From the NCBI GenBank assembly GCA_046597455.1, contig JBKJKJ010000400.1, forward strand, positions 1-59,507: a DNA stretch of 59,507 bases, given 5' to 3'. This stretch comes from JAQGMV01 sp046597455. Its GTDB lineage: Bacteria; Pseudomonadota; Gammaproteobacteria; Burkholderiales; SG8-41. The notes beneath the pieces are model-generated. The model did no database searches and was not told the origin of the DNA. It saw only the letters and a list, made by a program, of their open reading frames with translations. Both the position numbers and the translations under genes were made by a program. Shown here one piece after another: positions 1-7,109 of this stretch; position 1 is the first letter of the stretch, and each line of letters opens with the position of its first letter.

Positions 1-543
1 CGTCACACCGAGCGGCTCGAGCTTGTCGAACGCGCTCCCGACCGTCGGATTCGACCCGCAGCCGGAAGTCGTGTCGGACTCGCCGCATTTCGTGGACACC
101 CACAGCTCGCCGATCGGGCAGTCCTCGGTGCGCAGCTCGGAGGCCCACTGGACATATTCCTTGGCGACTTTCGAAGCGCGCATGATGGTGTCGTGGTCGC
201 CGTGCATTTCGATGCCGAAACCGGTCACGGGCTTGCCCGTCGTGGCGATCGCGTCGACGATTTTCTTGGTCCATCCTTCCTCGATGCCGATCACGATTAC
301 TGCGGCGACGTTCGGATTGGAGCCGGCACCGATGAGCGTGCGGAAATGGAGATCGAGGTCGGCGCCGAACTGCAGGCGTCCGTACGGATGCGGAACCGCC
401 ATCACGCCTTTGATGTTGTGCGCGACCGCTTCGCAGGCGGCATTGGAGAGATCGTCGACGGGCAGGACGAGGACATGGTTGCGTATGCCCACACGGCCGT
501 TTTCACGCCGATACCCGCGGAAGGTCGTTTTGCTGTTGATCAT
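1..543 (-). CDS. UxaA-family lyase, large subunit (partial at window edge)
   Basis: The gene starts at the ATG at 543 and runs off the left edge, so only about 181 N-terminal residues are visible. They include the family-like opening GYRRENGRVGIRNHVLV and a Cys/Gly-rich stretch (TKCGESDTTSGCGSNP) near the edge. The family (altronate/galactarate dehydratase, large domain) uses iron and removes water or sulfite from sugar acids or sulfolactate. The separate small SAF subunit gene ends 17 bp upstream, so the enzyme is made as two chains, as in (2R)-sulfolactate sulfo-lyase SuyAB. That substrate is an inference from subunit layout and the look of the small subunit. Altronate- or galactarate-type substrates remain possible. 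Confidence 0.8.
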   Translation of the reverse strand, partial: MINSKTTFRGYRRENGRVGIRNHVLVLPVDDLSNAACEAVAHNIKGVMAVPHPYGRLQFGADLDLHFRTLIGAGSNPNVAAVIVIGIEEGWTKKIVDAIATTGKPVTGFGIEMHGDHDTIMRASKVAKEYVQWASELRTEDCPIGELWVSTKCGESDTTSGCGSNPTVGSAFDKLEPLGVT

Positions 544-560
544 GGCAGTCATCCTTTCGC

Positions 561-842
561 TTACCAGCGCTTGGTCTTGATGTTGTGAACGTGGGCATGC
601 TCGCCCAGCTTGATGTCCGAAACGGCTTTGCCGATGTCGAAACCGTACTTGATGATCGTGTCGCCCTTCTTGATTTCGCGAGTCGCGACCTTGTGCCCGA
701 TCGGGACTTCGGTCAGCGCTTTGACCTTGATGGTGGAATCGTCTTCCATCACCCAGCCGGTGAGGTCCTGCCCGGCCTTGATGCCTTCGATCACGGCCAC
801 GCCGACCGAGTCCTTCTTGTCGTGTACGAGTATGTGGATCAT
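561..842 (-). CDS. SAF-domain small subunit of UxaA-family lyase (SuyA-like)
   Basis: A 93-residue protein that is entirely one SAF domain (MIHILVHDKKDSVGVAV at the start, HVHNIKTKRW at the end), with the conserved stretch VPIGHKVA in the middle. In this family the SAF domain is the N-terminal part of altronate dehydratase or a free subunit. The His of GHK and the terminal HVH probably help form the active site. The ATG at 842 was chosen because the residues before it in the open frame show no family resemblance. It is the first gene of the visible operon, divergent from the GntR regulator. The layout resembles SuyA of sulfolactate sulfo-lyase, but the substrate is not proven. Confidence 0.8.
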   Translation of the reverse strand: MIHILVHDKKDSVGVAVIEGIKAGQDLTGWVMEDDSTIKVKALTEVPIGHKVATREIKKGDTIIKYGFDIGKAVSDIKLGEHAHVHNIKTKRW

Positions 843-941
843 GTGCGTCTCCTTGATGGCACTGGAAATCGAGCAGCGGATTGGTGTGGACGATCTGTAC
901 TGGCTGGGCGACATCGTATCGGCGATTGCCGCCAAAGTCAA

Positions 942-958
942 CTATATGACCTATATGA
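942..958. promoter_or_regulatory. Direct repeat CTATATGA x2 in the lyase/gntR divergent region
   Basis: CTATATGA occurs at 942-949 and again at 951-958, about 60 bp before the gntR start and 100 bp upstream of the small lyase subunit. This 173-bp divergent spacer is the natural place for the GntR operator and both promoters. The repeat is AT-rich in a GC-rich background. Its role as an operator or as part of a promoter is a guess. Confidence 0.25.
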
Positions 959-1015
959 ATTCGGGCCTGAGTGCTAGAATGAGCGCACTTCAACGCACAG
1001 ACGGAAAAACGCCGG

Positions 1016-1777
1016 ATGGCCGACACACTTGCTGCGGGTGGTGTCACTTTCAACCCGCTTTACAAGGAAGTCAAGATTAGGCTCACGCGCGGGCTCGTCG
1101 CCGGCGAGTGGAAAGCGGGCGAGGCAATCCCGAGCGAGTCACGACTCGCGGCGCGCTTCGACGTTTCCATCGGAACCGTGCGCAAAGCGATCGACGAGCT
1201 CGTCGCAGAGCGCATCCTGCTGCGTCAGCAGGGCCGCGGGACCTTCGTCGCAACTCACACCGAAGACCGCACGCTATTCTATTTCTTCCACATCGTCGGA
1301 AAGGACGGCGCCCGGGAGCTCCCCGTGACGGAACTGCTGTCGTTTCGTGAGGCGCGCGCCGGCAAATCAGAGGAAGAGCATATGGGTCTGGCGCGCGGCG
1401 CGGCGATTTTCCGCATCCAGAATGTTTTGAAGCTCGGCGGCGAGCCCGTGATCTTCGACGAGATCAGCGTTCCCGTCGCGCTTTATCCTGACCTCGACGA
1501 GGGCGCTTTCGGCGGACGCGAAGGCACGATTTATGGCCTCTACCAGGCGCGCTACGGGATCAACGTGGTGCGCATCAGCGAGCGCCTTGCCGCGGCACAT
1601 CCGCCCGCGCGCGCCGCATCGCTGCTCGGGATCACGACCGAGACCCCGGCGCTTGCCATCAAGCGCGTCGCCTACACCTACGACGACACGCCGGTCGAAT
1701 ACCGCGTGAGCTGGGTTAACACCGAGCGGCACGAATATCTGAGCGACCTGTGGAAGAGCGATTCGGGGATGCCGTGA
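1016..1777 (+). CDS. GntR-family transcriptional regulator (HutC/UTRA type)
   Basis: 253 residues. The N-terminal winged helix-turn-helix spans about residues 20-80 (ESRLAARFDVSIGTVRKAID, then GRGTFVATH), typical of GntR proteins. The C-terminal 150 residues form a UTRA-type ligand-binding domain (VIFDEISVPVALYPDLDEG; NTERHEYL near the end). It is divergent from the two-subunit UxaA-family lyase, so it probably controls that operon in response to the lyase substrate or a related acid. The ATG at 1016 gives a full-length HTH domain. The stop codon lies just before the octamer repeat array that begins at 1783. Confidence 0.9.
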   Translation: MADTLAAGGVTFNPLYKEVKIRLTRGLVAGEWKAGEAIPSESRLAARFDVSIGTVRKAIDELVAERILLRQQGRGTFVATHTEDRTLFYFFHIVGKDGARELPVTELLSFREARAGKSEEEHMGLARGAAIFRIQNVLKLGGEPVIFDEISVPVALYPDLDEGAFGGREGTIYGLYQARYGINVVRISERLAAAHPPARAASLLGITTETPALAIKRVAYTYDDTPVEYRVSWVNTERHEYLSDLWKSDSGMP

Positions 1778-1782
1778 TTGCG

Positions 1783-2038
1783 GTGATGGGGTGATGCGGT
1801 GATGGGGTGATGCGGTGACGCGGTGATGGGGTGATGCCGTGATGCCGTGATGCCGTGATGCGGTGATGCCTTGATGCGGTGATGGCGACTTGTTCTCAAC
1901 CCGCACACTGCCGTCGCGGATTCCACCCCGGGCTTGAGTCGACCCGGCTGCATCACTTCGTCACTGCGTGGCTGCATCACTTCATCACTGCATCACTTCA
2001 TCACCGCATCACTTCGTCACTGCGTGGCTGCGTCACAC
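1783..2038. repeat. Two opposed arrays of degenerate 8-bp repeats
   Basis: Left array: 13 units from 1783 to 1886 of the form GTGATGNN (GTGATGGG, GTGATGCG, GTGATGCC). Right array: 11 units from 1951 to 2038 of the forms CATCACTT, CATCACTG, CGTCACTG and CGTGGCTG. GTGATG and CATCAC are complementary, so the arrays can pair over about 90 bp around a 64-bp centre. They fill the convergent gap between gntR and the TPR-like gene. No coding potential is evident. Effects could include transcription termination or slippage-driven length variation; neither is shown. Confidence 0.85.
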
Positions 2039-2065
2039 AGCGCTCCCGCCCGCAGCAGCGAATGC

Positions 2066-3772
2066 CTACAGCCGGGCGAGCCCCCGCTTCGCCGCCTCGG
2101 TCAAAGCCGGATCCTTGGAGTTTTTAACCAGCCATTCGAACTGCGAGCGGGCGTCGTCTTTCAGACCGGCGCGCATGAGATTCAGCGCAGCGAGCAGGCG
2201 CGCCTGAAACGCCAGCGCATCGGGCGCCGCCGCCTGCACGAGGAGAGCAGAACGCAGGAATGCTGCAGCAGCAGCACTCGCTTCGGCTCTGAGCTCGTGG
2301 ACGCGGCCCAGGCCGAATAGCGCTTCGCGCGCGCGGCTGTCGCCGGCCAGGGGCGCGACCGTCTCGTAAACGCTCTGCGCCGCATCGAGCGTGCGCATGT
2401 CCAGCATCTCCTGCGCGAGCTCGAGCGCACTGGAGGCCAGCTCCTGCGAAATGGTGGCCCGTCCGGCGAGCAGTCGACTCAGCGTTTCCGCGCTCACTGC
2501 GGGCTGCCCCGCTTGCAGCGCCGTGCGCGCGAGCGCGAGTTGCCACTCGATCGCGTTGACACCTGCCGGGGTAAGCAGCCCGTCCCACAGCTTGAGTGCG
2601 AGCGTGGCCTCGCCGCGCTTCGCCGCGAGGTTACCCAGCAGGTAGCGCGTCGGACCATCGAGTGCATCGGGTTCGAAACCCATGCTTTGCATGAGGCGCA
2701 GCGCCGTCTGGTCGAGATTTGCCGACGAGAGCGAAAACACCAGCTGCAGCTGGGCGCTGCGCCGGATGTCAGGGTTCTGTGCGCGCTGAGCGAGATAGCC
2801 GTAAAACGCGCGCGCGAGCACCGCGTTGGCGCCGAGCCGCCGGGCCGCGTAATCCGCCCAGGCGCCGTCGTCGCCCATCAGCAACTGCTCGCGATTGCCC
2901 AGCTCGTTTGCTGTCGCGAGATAGGCCTCCTGGAGCTGCCGCGCCGCGGCGGCAACCGCCGGAGGATTGCGCGCATCGGCATGCTGCAGCAGACGCTCCA
3001 GCGCTTCGACCTGCAGTGGGCCGTTGCCACTGCGCACGGCCGCTTCATGGATGGCACGCCAATAGCCTGCGTCGGGATTGCGCGCGAGCGCGGCACGCGC
3101 CTGGGTGATCACCGCTTCGGGGGCCAGCATTGCGCCGCGAAGCTGCAGTCGCAGAAGCACGGGACTCAACTGATCGGTGCGCCCGAGCCAGTTCAGCGCG
3201 TCGCGATCGCGTCCCAGCTCGAGCAATGCTTCGGCAAACCGGTCGGCGGTCGCGCGCTCCAAAGGCTGGTAATCCTGCTGGAAGCGCAACATGCTGCGAA
3301 AGGCATCGTCACCGCGACGCTCGGCCACGTAGCTCTCGATCACCGCAAGACGCACCGTTTTCTCTTCCGCCGGCGTCGACGCGCGCTGCCACAGCACCTG
3401 GGCGGCGCGGCTGCGAGTGGCCGGCGGGTCATTCAGGGCAAGCGCCGCCTGTGCGGCCGCAACGAGACAGCTGCCGAGTGCTGCAGGGGCCGTATCGGCA
3501 GGCAGCGCCTGGACTCGCGCCAGCACCGCAGCGTGGCGGTTGAGCCTTCCGAGCACGTCGCAGCGCACGCTTTCCCATTCGGCCCAGCGCGGTCCGCTGG
3601 TATCACGCGGCTGCAGCGCCTCGACACGCGACAGTGCCAGCTCCAGCGCTCCGGCACTGACCATCGCCCGCACCGATGTCGGGTCCTCAGGCCCGGTCGC
3701 CTGTGCGTTGAATGCAAGCGCGAGGACGAGGGTCCCCAGGCTGCGCGACACGAGCGCGATATTCCAGGTCAC
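2066..3772 (-). CDS. Exported TPR-like (alpha-helical repeat) protein, function unknown
   Basis: 568 residues starting with GTG at 3772. The N-terminus looks like a Sec signal peptide (hydrophobic LGTLVLALAFNAQA, then a likely cleavage site). The rest is Ala/Leu/Arg-rich helical sequence with repeats of roughly 34 residues. It ends with a run typical of TPR proteins (MRAGLKDDARSQFEWLVKNS). It probably lies in the periplasm as a scaffold, but no partner is suggested by the neighbours. It lies downstream of rplS on the same strand but is separated by a strong terminator, so it probably has its own promoter. No enzymatic motif was seen. Confidence 0.7.
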   Translation of the reverse strand: MTWNIALVSRSLGTLVLALAFNAQATGPEDPTSVRAMVSAGALELALSRVEALQPRDTSGPRWAEWESVRCDVLGRLNRHAAVLARVQALPADTAPAALGSCLVAAAQAALALNDPPATRSRAAQVLWQRASTPAEEKTVRLAVIESYVAERRGDDAFRSMLRFQQDYQPLERATADRFAEALLELGRDRDALNWLGRTDQLSPVLLRLQLRGAMLAPEAVITQARAALARNPDAGYWRAIHEAAVRSGNGPLQVEALERLLQHADARNPPAVAAAARQLQEAYLATANELGNREQLLMGDDGAWADYAARRLGANAVLARAFYGYLAQRAQNPDIRRSAQLQLVFSLSSANLDQTALRLMQSMGFEPDALDGPTRYLLGNLAAKRGEATLALKLWDGLLTPAGVNAIEWQLALARTALQAGQPAVSAETLSRLLAGRATISQELASSALELAQEMLDMRTLDAAQSVYETVAPLAGDSRAREALFGLGRVHELRAEASAAAAAFLRSALLVQAAAPDALAFQARLLAALNLMRAGLKDDARSQFEWLVKNSKDPALTEAAKRGLARL

Positions 3773-3812
3773 GGGGTCAGTGGGTCACTTTTTTCAGACG
3801 TCAGGCGCAACG

Positions 3813-3840
3813 AAAAAGGCGGCTCGCGAGCCGCCTTTTT
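3813..3840. terminator. Rho-independent terminator after rplS
   Basis: A perfect 28-bp palindrome: a GC-rich stem GGCGGCTCG/CGAGCCGCC flanked by AAAAA on one side and TTTTT on the other. It would work in either direction. It lies 18 bp after the rplS stop on the minus strand and so ends the rpsP-rimM-trmD-rplS transcript before the TPR-like gene. Confidence 0.9.
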
Positions 3841-3857
3841 CCTGATCCGCTCGCGCG

Positions 3858-4280
3858 TTACTGCGGCGCTGCTTCGGGGGCCGCAGGGGCCTCGGGCGCT
3901 GCTGCAGGCTCGGTGACAGTGGCACGGAACTTGAGCTTTTCCTTGATGCGTGCAGCTTTGCCTGAACGCTCGCGCAGATAGTAGAGCTTCGCACGGCCGA
4001 CGTCGCCGCGGCGCTTCACATCGACGCTCGCGATGAGCGGTGAGTAGGTCTGGAACGTCCGCTCGACGCCTTCGCCCGACGAAATCTTGCGCACGATGAA
4101 CGAGGAGTTCAGGCCCCGGTTGCGCTTGGCGATCACCACGCCTTCGTAAGCCTGGACGCGCTTGCGCTCGCCTTCGACGACGTTGACGTTGACGATCACG
4201 GTGTCCCCGGGATTGAACTCCGGTATTTTCTTGGCGAGCCGCTGGATTTCTTCCTGCTCGAGCTGCTTGATGATGTCCAT
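3858..4280 (-). CDS. rplS: 50S ribosomal protein L19
   Basis: 140 residues, with the L19 core at about residues 1-115 (IPEFNPGDTVIVNVNVVEGE; YYLRERSGKAARIKEKL). L19 sits at the 30S-50S interface of the ribosome. The ATG at 4280 lies 2 bp after the trmD stop and gives the usual MDIIKQLE-type start. The protein has an extra Ala/Pro-rich tail of roughly 20 residues (PEAPAAPEAAPQ at the end), common in Betaproteobacteria and absent from E. coli L19. It is the last gene of the rpsP-rimM-trmD-rplS operon and is followed by a strong terminator. Confidence 0.97.
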   Translation of the reverse strand: MDIIKQLEQEEIQRLAKKIPEFNPGDTVIVNVNVVEGERKRVQAYEGVVIAKRNRGLNSSFIVRKISSGEGVERTFQTYSPLIASVDVKRRGDVGRAKLYYLRERSGKAARIKEKLKFRATVTEPAAAPEAPAAPEAAPQ

Positions 4281-4282
4281 GT

Positions 4283-5035
4283 TCACGATCCTTCTTTCTT
4301 GAATTCTTCCAGCAGCGAGCTTTCCGCTGCGCTGAGAGTACGTTTCGCCAACAAATCCGGCCGCCGCTGCCATGTCCGGCCCAGCGCCTGTTTCAACCGC
4401 CACTTCGCGATTTCCGCATGATTGCCCGAAAGCAAAATCGGCGGCACCGCGACACCTTCATACACTTCAGGCCGCGTGTAATGCGGGTGGTCGAGAAGCC
4501 CGCCCACGAACGAGTCCTGGCTCGCCGATTCGGCATCGCCCAACGCACCGGGCAACTGCCGAACCACCGCATCGATCACCACCATCGCAGCCAGCTCACC
4601 GCCCGACAGCACGTAGTCACCGATCGAGACCTCGTCGTCGACAACACGGCTGGCGAGGCGCTCGTCAACGCCTTCGTAGCGTCCCGCGAGCATCACGATG
4701 CCCTGTGCCTGCTTCAATTCCGTCACCAGCGCGTGATCGAGCAGCCGGCCCTGCGGCGTCAGATGCACGATCCGCGGCTTTGCCACACCGCTGCTTTTCT
4801 GCCGCTGGCGCGCCGCGCCGATCGCCTTGTCCAGCGGATCGGACATCATCACCATGCCCGGCCCGCCGCCGTACGGCCTGTCATCGACCGTGCGGTAGCT
4901 ATTGGTCGCGAAATCCCGCGGATTCCACAGCACCAGCTCGTACAGCCTGCGCTCTCGCGCCCGACCCGTAACGCCGCTCCCGGTCACCGCATCGAACATC
5001 TGCGGAAAAAGAGTGACGACATCGATCTGCAACAT
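4283..5035 (-). CDS. trmD: tRNA (guanine-N1)-methyltransferase TrmD
   Basis: 250 residues, the usual family length. TrmD methylates G37 of tRNAs next to the anticodon using S-adenosylmethionine and so prevents frameshifting. The sequence shows the knotted SPOUT fold signatures YGGGPGMVM, GRYEGVDERL and SIGDYVLSGGELAAM. The ATG overlaps the last base of the rimM stop (TGATG), and rplS begins 2 bp after its stop, so the three genes are tightly coupled. Confidence 0.97.
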   Translation of the reverse strand: MLQIDVVTLFPQMFDAVTGSGVTGRARERRLYELVLWNPRDFATNSYRTVDDRPYGGGPGMVMMSDPLDKAIGAARQRQKSSGVAKPRIVHLTPQGRLLDHALVTELKQAQGIVMLAGRYEGVDERLASRVVDDEVSIGDYVLSGGELAAMVVIDAVVRQLPGALGDAESASQDSFVGGLLDHPHYTRPEVYEGVAVPPILLSGNHAEIAKWRLKQALGRTWQRRPDLLAKRTLSAAESSLLEEFKKEGS

Positions 5036-5610
5036 CAGTAATCCGAACCCCAGTCGACACGAATCGAACGCGCTTCGATGTCGACCTGTTTCACGACCTG
5101 CTCGGTAAACGGGATCAGCCGCTCCCGGTCGCCTTCCACCACCAGCACGTCGTTCGCACCGGTCTCGAAAACCTCGGCCACCGTGCCAAAGTCTTCGGCC
5201 TGCATGTTCACTACTCTGAGACCGATCAGATCGGCCCAGTAATATTCGTTCGCGCCGGCTTTGGGAAACGCCTCGCGCGGTATCGCGACCTGCTTTCCCC
5301 GGAAAAGCGCTGCGGCGTCGCGATCATCGCACCCCGCAAGCTTTACGACGATCGCGTTGCTGTGCACCTCGGACTTCTCGATACGGCATTCGCGCCATCC
5401 TGCATCGCTTCCGATCCACCACGAAGGGTAAGCCAGCAGGTTTTCGGGCGCTTCGGTAAAGGTCTGCACCTTGACCCAGCCTTTGATGCCGAAAGCGCCG
5501 GCTATCCGCGCCATGACGACCAGACCGGCAGGCGACGTGCTGTCTGCCGCGCCGCGCCTGATCGGTGTCTGGCCCTGCTCAGGCGGCTGCGGGTTGCTGC
5601 TGCTTGGCAA
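5035..5610 (-). CDS. rimM: Ribosome maturation factor RimM
   Basis: RimM helps late maturation of the 30S subunit around S19 and the 16S rRNA head. The N-terminal barrel (ARIAGAFGIKGWVKVQTF) and the PRC-barrel half (EYYWADLIGLRVVN; VLVVEGDRERLIPF) are clear. The start is uncertain. The first ATG (5514) would cut into the first strand of the barrel (LVVMARIAG). No ATG or GTG lies between it and rpsP, so I place the start at the TTG at 5610, which overlaps the rpsP end by 32 bp and gives 191 residues. The ATG at 5514 is the conservative alternative (159 residues). Its stop overlaps the trmD start by one base. Confidence 0.85.
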   Translation of the reverse strand: MPSSSNPQPPEQGQTPIRRGAADSTSPAGLVVMARIAGAFGIKGWVKVQTFTEAPENLLAYPSWWIGSDAGWRECRIEKSEVHSNAIVVKLAGCDDRDAAALFRGKQVAIPREAFPKAGANEYYWADLIGLRVVNMQAEDFGTVAEVFETGANDVLVVEGDRERLIPFTEQVVKQVDIEARSIRVDWGSDY

Positions 5611-5842
5611 GTTGCTTGACGAGGCGCGCAGCCGTGTCGGAAAGAATGGCGCCCTGCGATTGCCAATGGGCAAGCCGCGCCTGATCGATGCGCAGCGACT
5701 CCTGGCCTTTGGACGCTTTAGGGTTGTAGAAACCCAGGCGTTCGATGAATCGGCCGTCGCGTGCGCGGCGCGAGTCGGCCACAACGACGTTGAAGAACGG
5801 CCGCTTCTTGGCACCGCCGCGAGCTAAGCGAATCACAACCAT
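5579..5842 (-). CDS. rpsP: 30S ribosomal protein S16
   Basis: 87 residues starting with MVVIRLARGGAKKRPFFNVV, the standard S16 opening. S16 binds 16S rRNA in the 30S body and is needed for assembly. It is the first gene of the rpsP-rimM-trmD-rplS operon, with a recognisable promoter 40-70 bp upstream. The C-terminus is Gln/Ala-rich (KQQQPAAA), a usual variable tail. Confidence 0.97.
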   Translation of the reverse strand: MVVIRLARGGAKKRPFFNVVVADSRRARDGRFIERLGFYNPKASKGQESLRIDQARLAHWQSQGAILSDTAARLVKQLAKQQQPAAA

Positions 5843-5881
5843 GGTTTTGTCTGCCCGTATGGGAATTCTTGAAAGGCGGTG

Positions 5882-5911
5882 ATTTTACGACACTTTTTGA
5901 CCGCGGCGCAA
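5882..5911 (-). promoter_or_regulatory. Probable sigma-70 promoter of the rpsP operon
   Basis: On the minus strand, a -35-like TTGCGC (5906-5911) and a -10-like TAAAAT (5882-5887) are separated by 18 bp. They lie about 40 bp before the rpsP start. The A+T-rich stretch stands out against the GC-rich surroundings. Confidence 0.5.
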
Positions 5912-6020
5912 CAAAAACCCCGGCTCGGCCAAGACCGCCATGTATTTGTAAGTCTTTGATTTTCTTCCAAAGGGTATCACGGCACGGCACAATCAGCGCT
6001 TTTATAGCGAGTACTCACTC

Positions 6021-6872
6021 ATGATGCCGCCCGACACCGTGCCCACCACCCGTATCGAAGCCGCGTTAGCGGAAAGATTCGGAAGTCCTATTGCCGTGCC
6101 TGCGGGAGTGCCGGGGCAGGACGAGCTTGCGCGGATGGCCGAGCATCGATCTCATCGCGATTATGAGAGCACCCCGGTCGATCCGGCGCTGCTTCGACTC
6201 CTTTTCGCTTGCGCCCTGTCGGCGCCCTCGAAATCCGATTTGCAGCAGGCCGATATCGTTCACGTGGCCGACCGCGGAAAAGTCGAGGCGATCGCCGCGC
6301 TCATTCCCGATATGCCGTGGATCGCACGGGCGCCGGTACTGCTCGTGTTCTGCGGCGACAACCGCCGCGCGCGGCAGATGGGCGAGTGGCGCGACAAGCC
6401 GTTCGCCAACGACCACCTCGACCACTTCATGAATGCCGCAGTCGACGCCGGCATCGTGATGGCGACGTTCATCCACGCAGCAGAGGCGGCGGGCCTCGGC
6501 TGCTGCCCGATCAGCGCGATCCGCAACCGCCCGCACGAGGTAAGCCGGCTGCTCGAGTTCCCCGATTGGGTTTTCCCGGTCGCCGGATTGACCGTCGGTT
6601 ATCCGGCGCAGAGCGGGCGCATCACGCCGCGCCTGCCGCTCGACGTGACGGTGCACGTCGACCGCTACGACGACTCGGCCGTGCAGGAAAAAATCGACGG
6701 CTACGACCGCCGGCGGCACGACCTCCTGCCATACCGCAAACAGCGCCGCGTCAAACTCCACGGTGTCGCGCCGTTCTACGGCTGGTCCGAAGACAAAGCG
6801 CGCCAGTATTCAGTCCCGGAGCGGGCCGACTGGGGCGCTTTCATCCGCGCCAAAGGCTTCAGCCTGGACTGA
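6021..6872 (+). CDS. Nitroreductase-family flavoprotein
   Basis: 283 residues (ATG at 6021; a second ATG follows at once). The fold features of the FMN-dependent nitroreductase family are visible: HRSHRDYESTPVDPALLRLL near residue 38, SAPSKSDLQQADIV near residue 70, and GLGCCPISAIRN near residue 160. Such enzymes reduce nitro compounds, quinones or flavins with NAD(P)H; the real substrate cannot be read from sequence. It stands alone, running towards ffh, with a repeat-rich gap after its stop. Some homologues are labelled NADPH-dependent oxidoreductase. Confidence 0.88.
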   Translation: MMPPDTVPTTRIEAALAERFGSPIAVPAGVPGQDELARMAEHRSHRDYESTPVDPALLRLLFACALSAPSKSDLQQADIVHVADRGKVEAIAALIPDMPWIARAPVLLVFCGDNRRARQMGEWRDKPFANDHLDHFMNAAVDAGIVMATFIHAAEAAGLGCCPISAIRNRPHEVSRLLEFPDWVFPVAGLTVGYPAQSGRITPRLPLDVTVHVDRYDDSAVQEKIDGYDRRRHDLLPYRKQRRVKLHGVAPFYGWSEDKARQYSVPERADWGAFIRAKGFSLD

Positions 6873-6906
6873 GCTCGCCGGACTCGGGCGCCGCAAGTGC
6901 ACCACA

Positions 6907-6941
6907 GAGTCGCGGAGTCGCTGAGTAGTCACCGAGTCGCG
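6907..6941. repeat. Short degenerate octamer array (GAGTCGCN)
   Basis: GAGTCGCG (6907-6914), GAGTCGCT (6915-6922), a degenerate GAGTAGTCACC and GAGTCGCG (6934-6941) follow the nitroreductase stop. This is a second, shorter octamer array of a different sequence from that at 1783. Confidence 0.6.
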
Positions 6942-6975
6942 GCGCCGAAGCGAGCACAGTGAGCCGAAGGAAAGG

Positions 6976-7099
6976 AGGTCTCGGAGGGAAACCTTGGTTT
7001 CCCTCCGAGTCGTGACTGGGCCCGACCTGGCGGTGCCAGGTCTCGGAGGGAAACCTTGGTTTCCTTCCGAGTCGTGACCGGGCCCGACCTGGCGGTGCC
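6976..7099. repeat. Tandem pair of 62-bp units, each with a long palindrome
   Basis: Two head-to-tail copies (6976-7037 and 7038-7099) differ at only a few positions. Each begins AGGTCTCGGAGGGAAACC, followed by TT and the reverse complement of the palindrome arm (14-bp arms in copy 1), then a GC-rich stretch ending GGTGCC. The pair lies between the convergent nitroreductase and ffh genes. It could act as a double terminator or be a REP-like element; there is no T-run after either stem. Confidence 0.85.
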
Positions 7100-7109
7100 C
7101 GGTCGGACG

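Noticed and set aside
1783..2038. CRISPR array
   Set aside because: Repeats are 8 bp, degenerate and without spacers; there are no cas genes.
2513..3916. 467-codon plus-strand frame
   Set aside because: Antisense to the TPR-like gene; Arg/Gln/His-rich composition typical of shadow frames in GC-rich DNA. It also runs through the terminator at 3813-3840.
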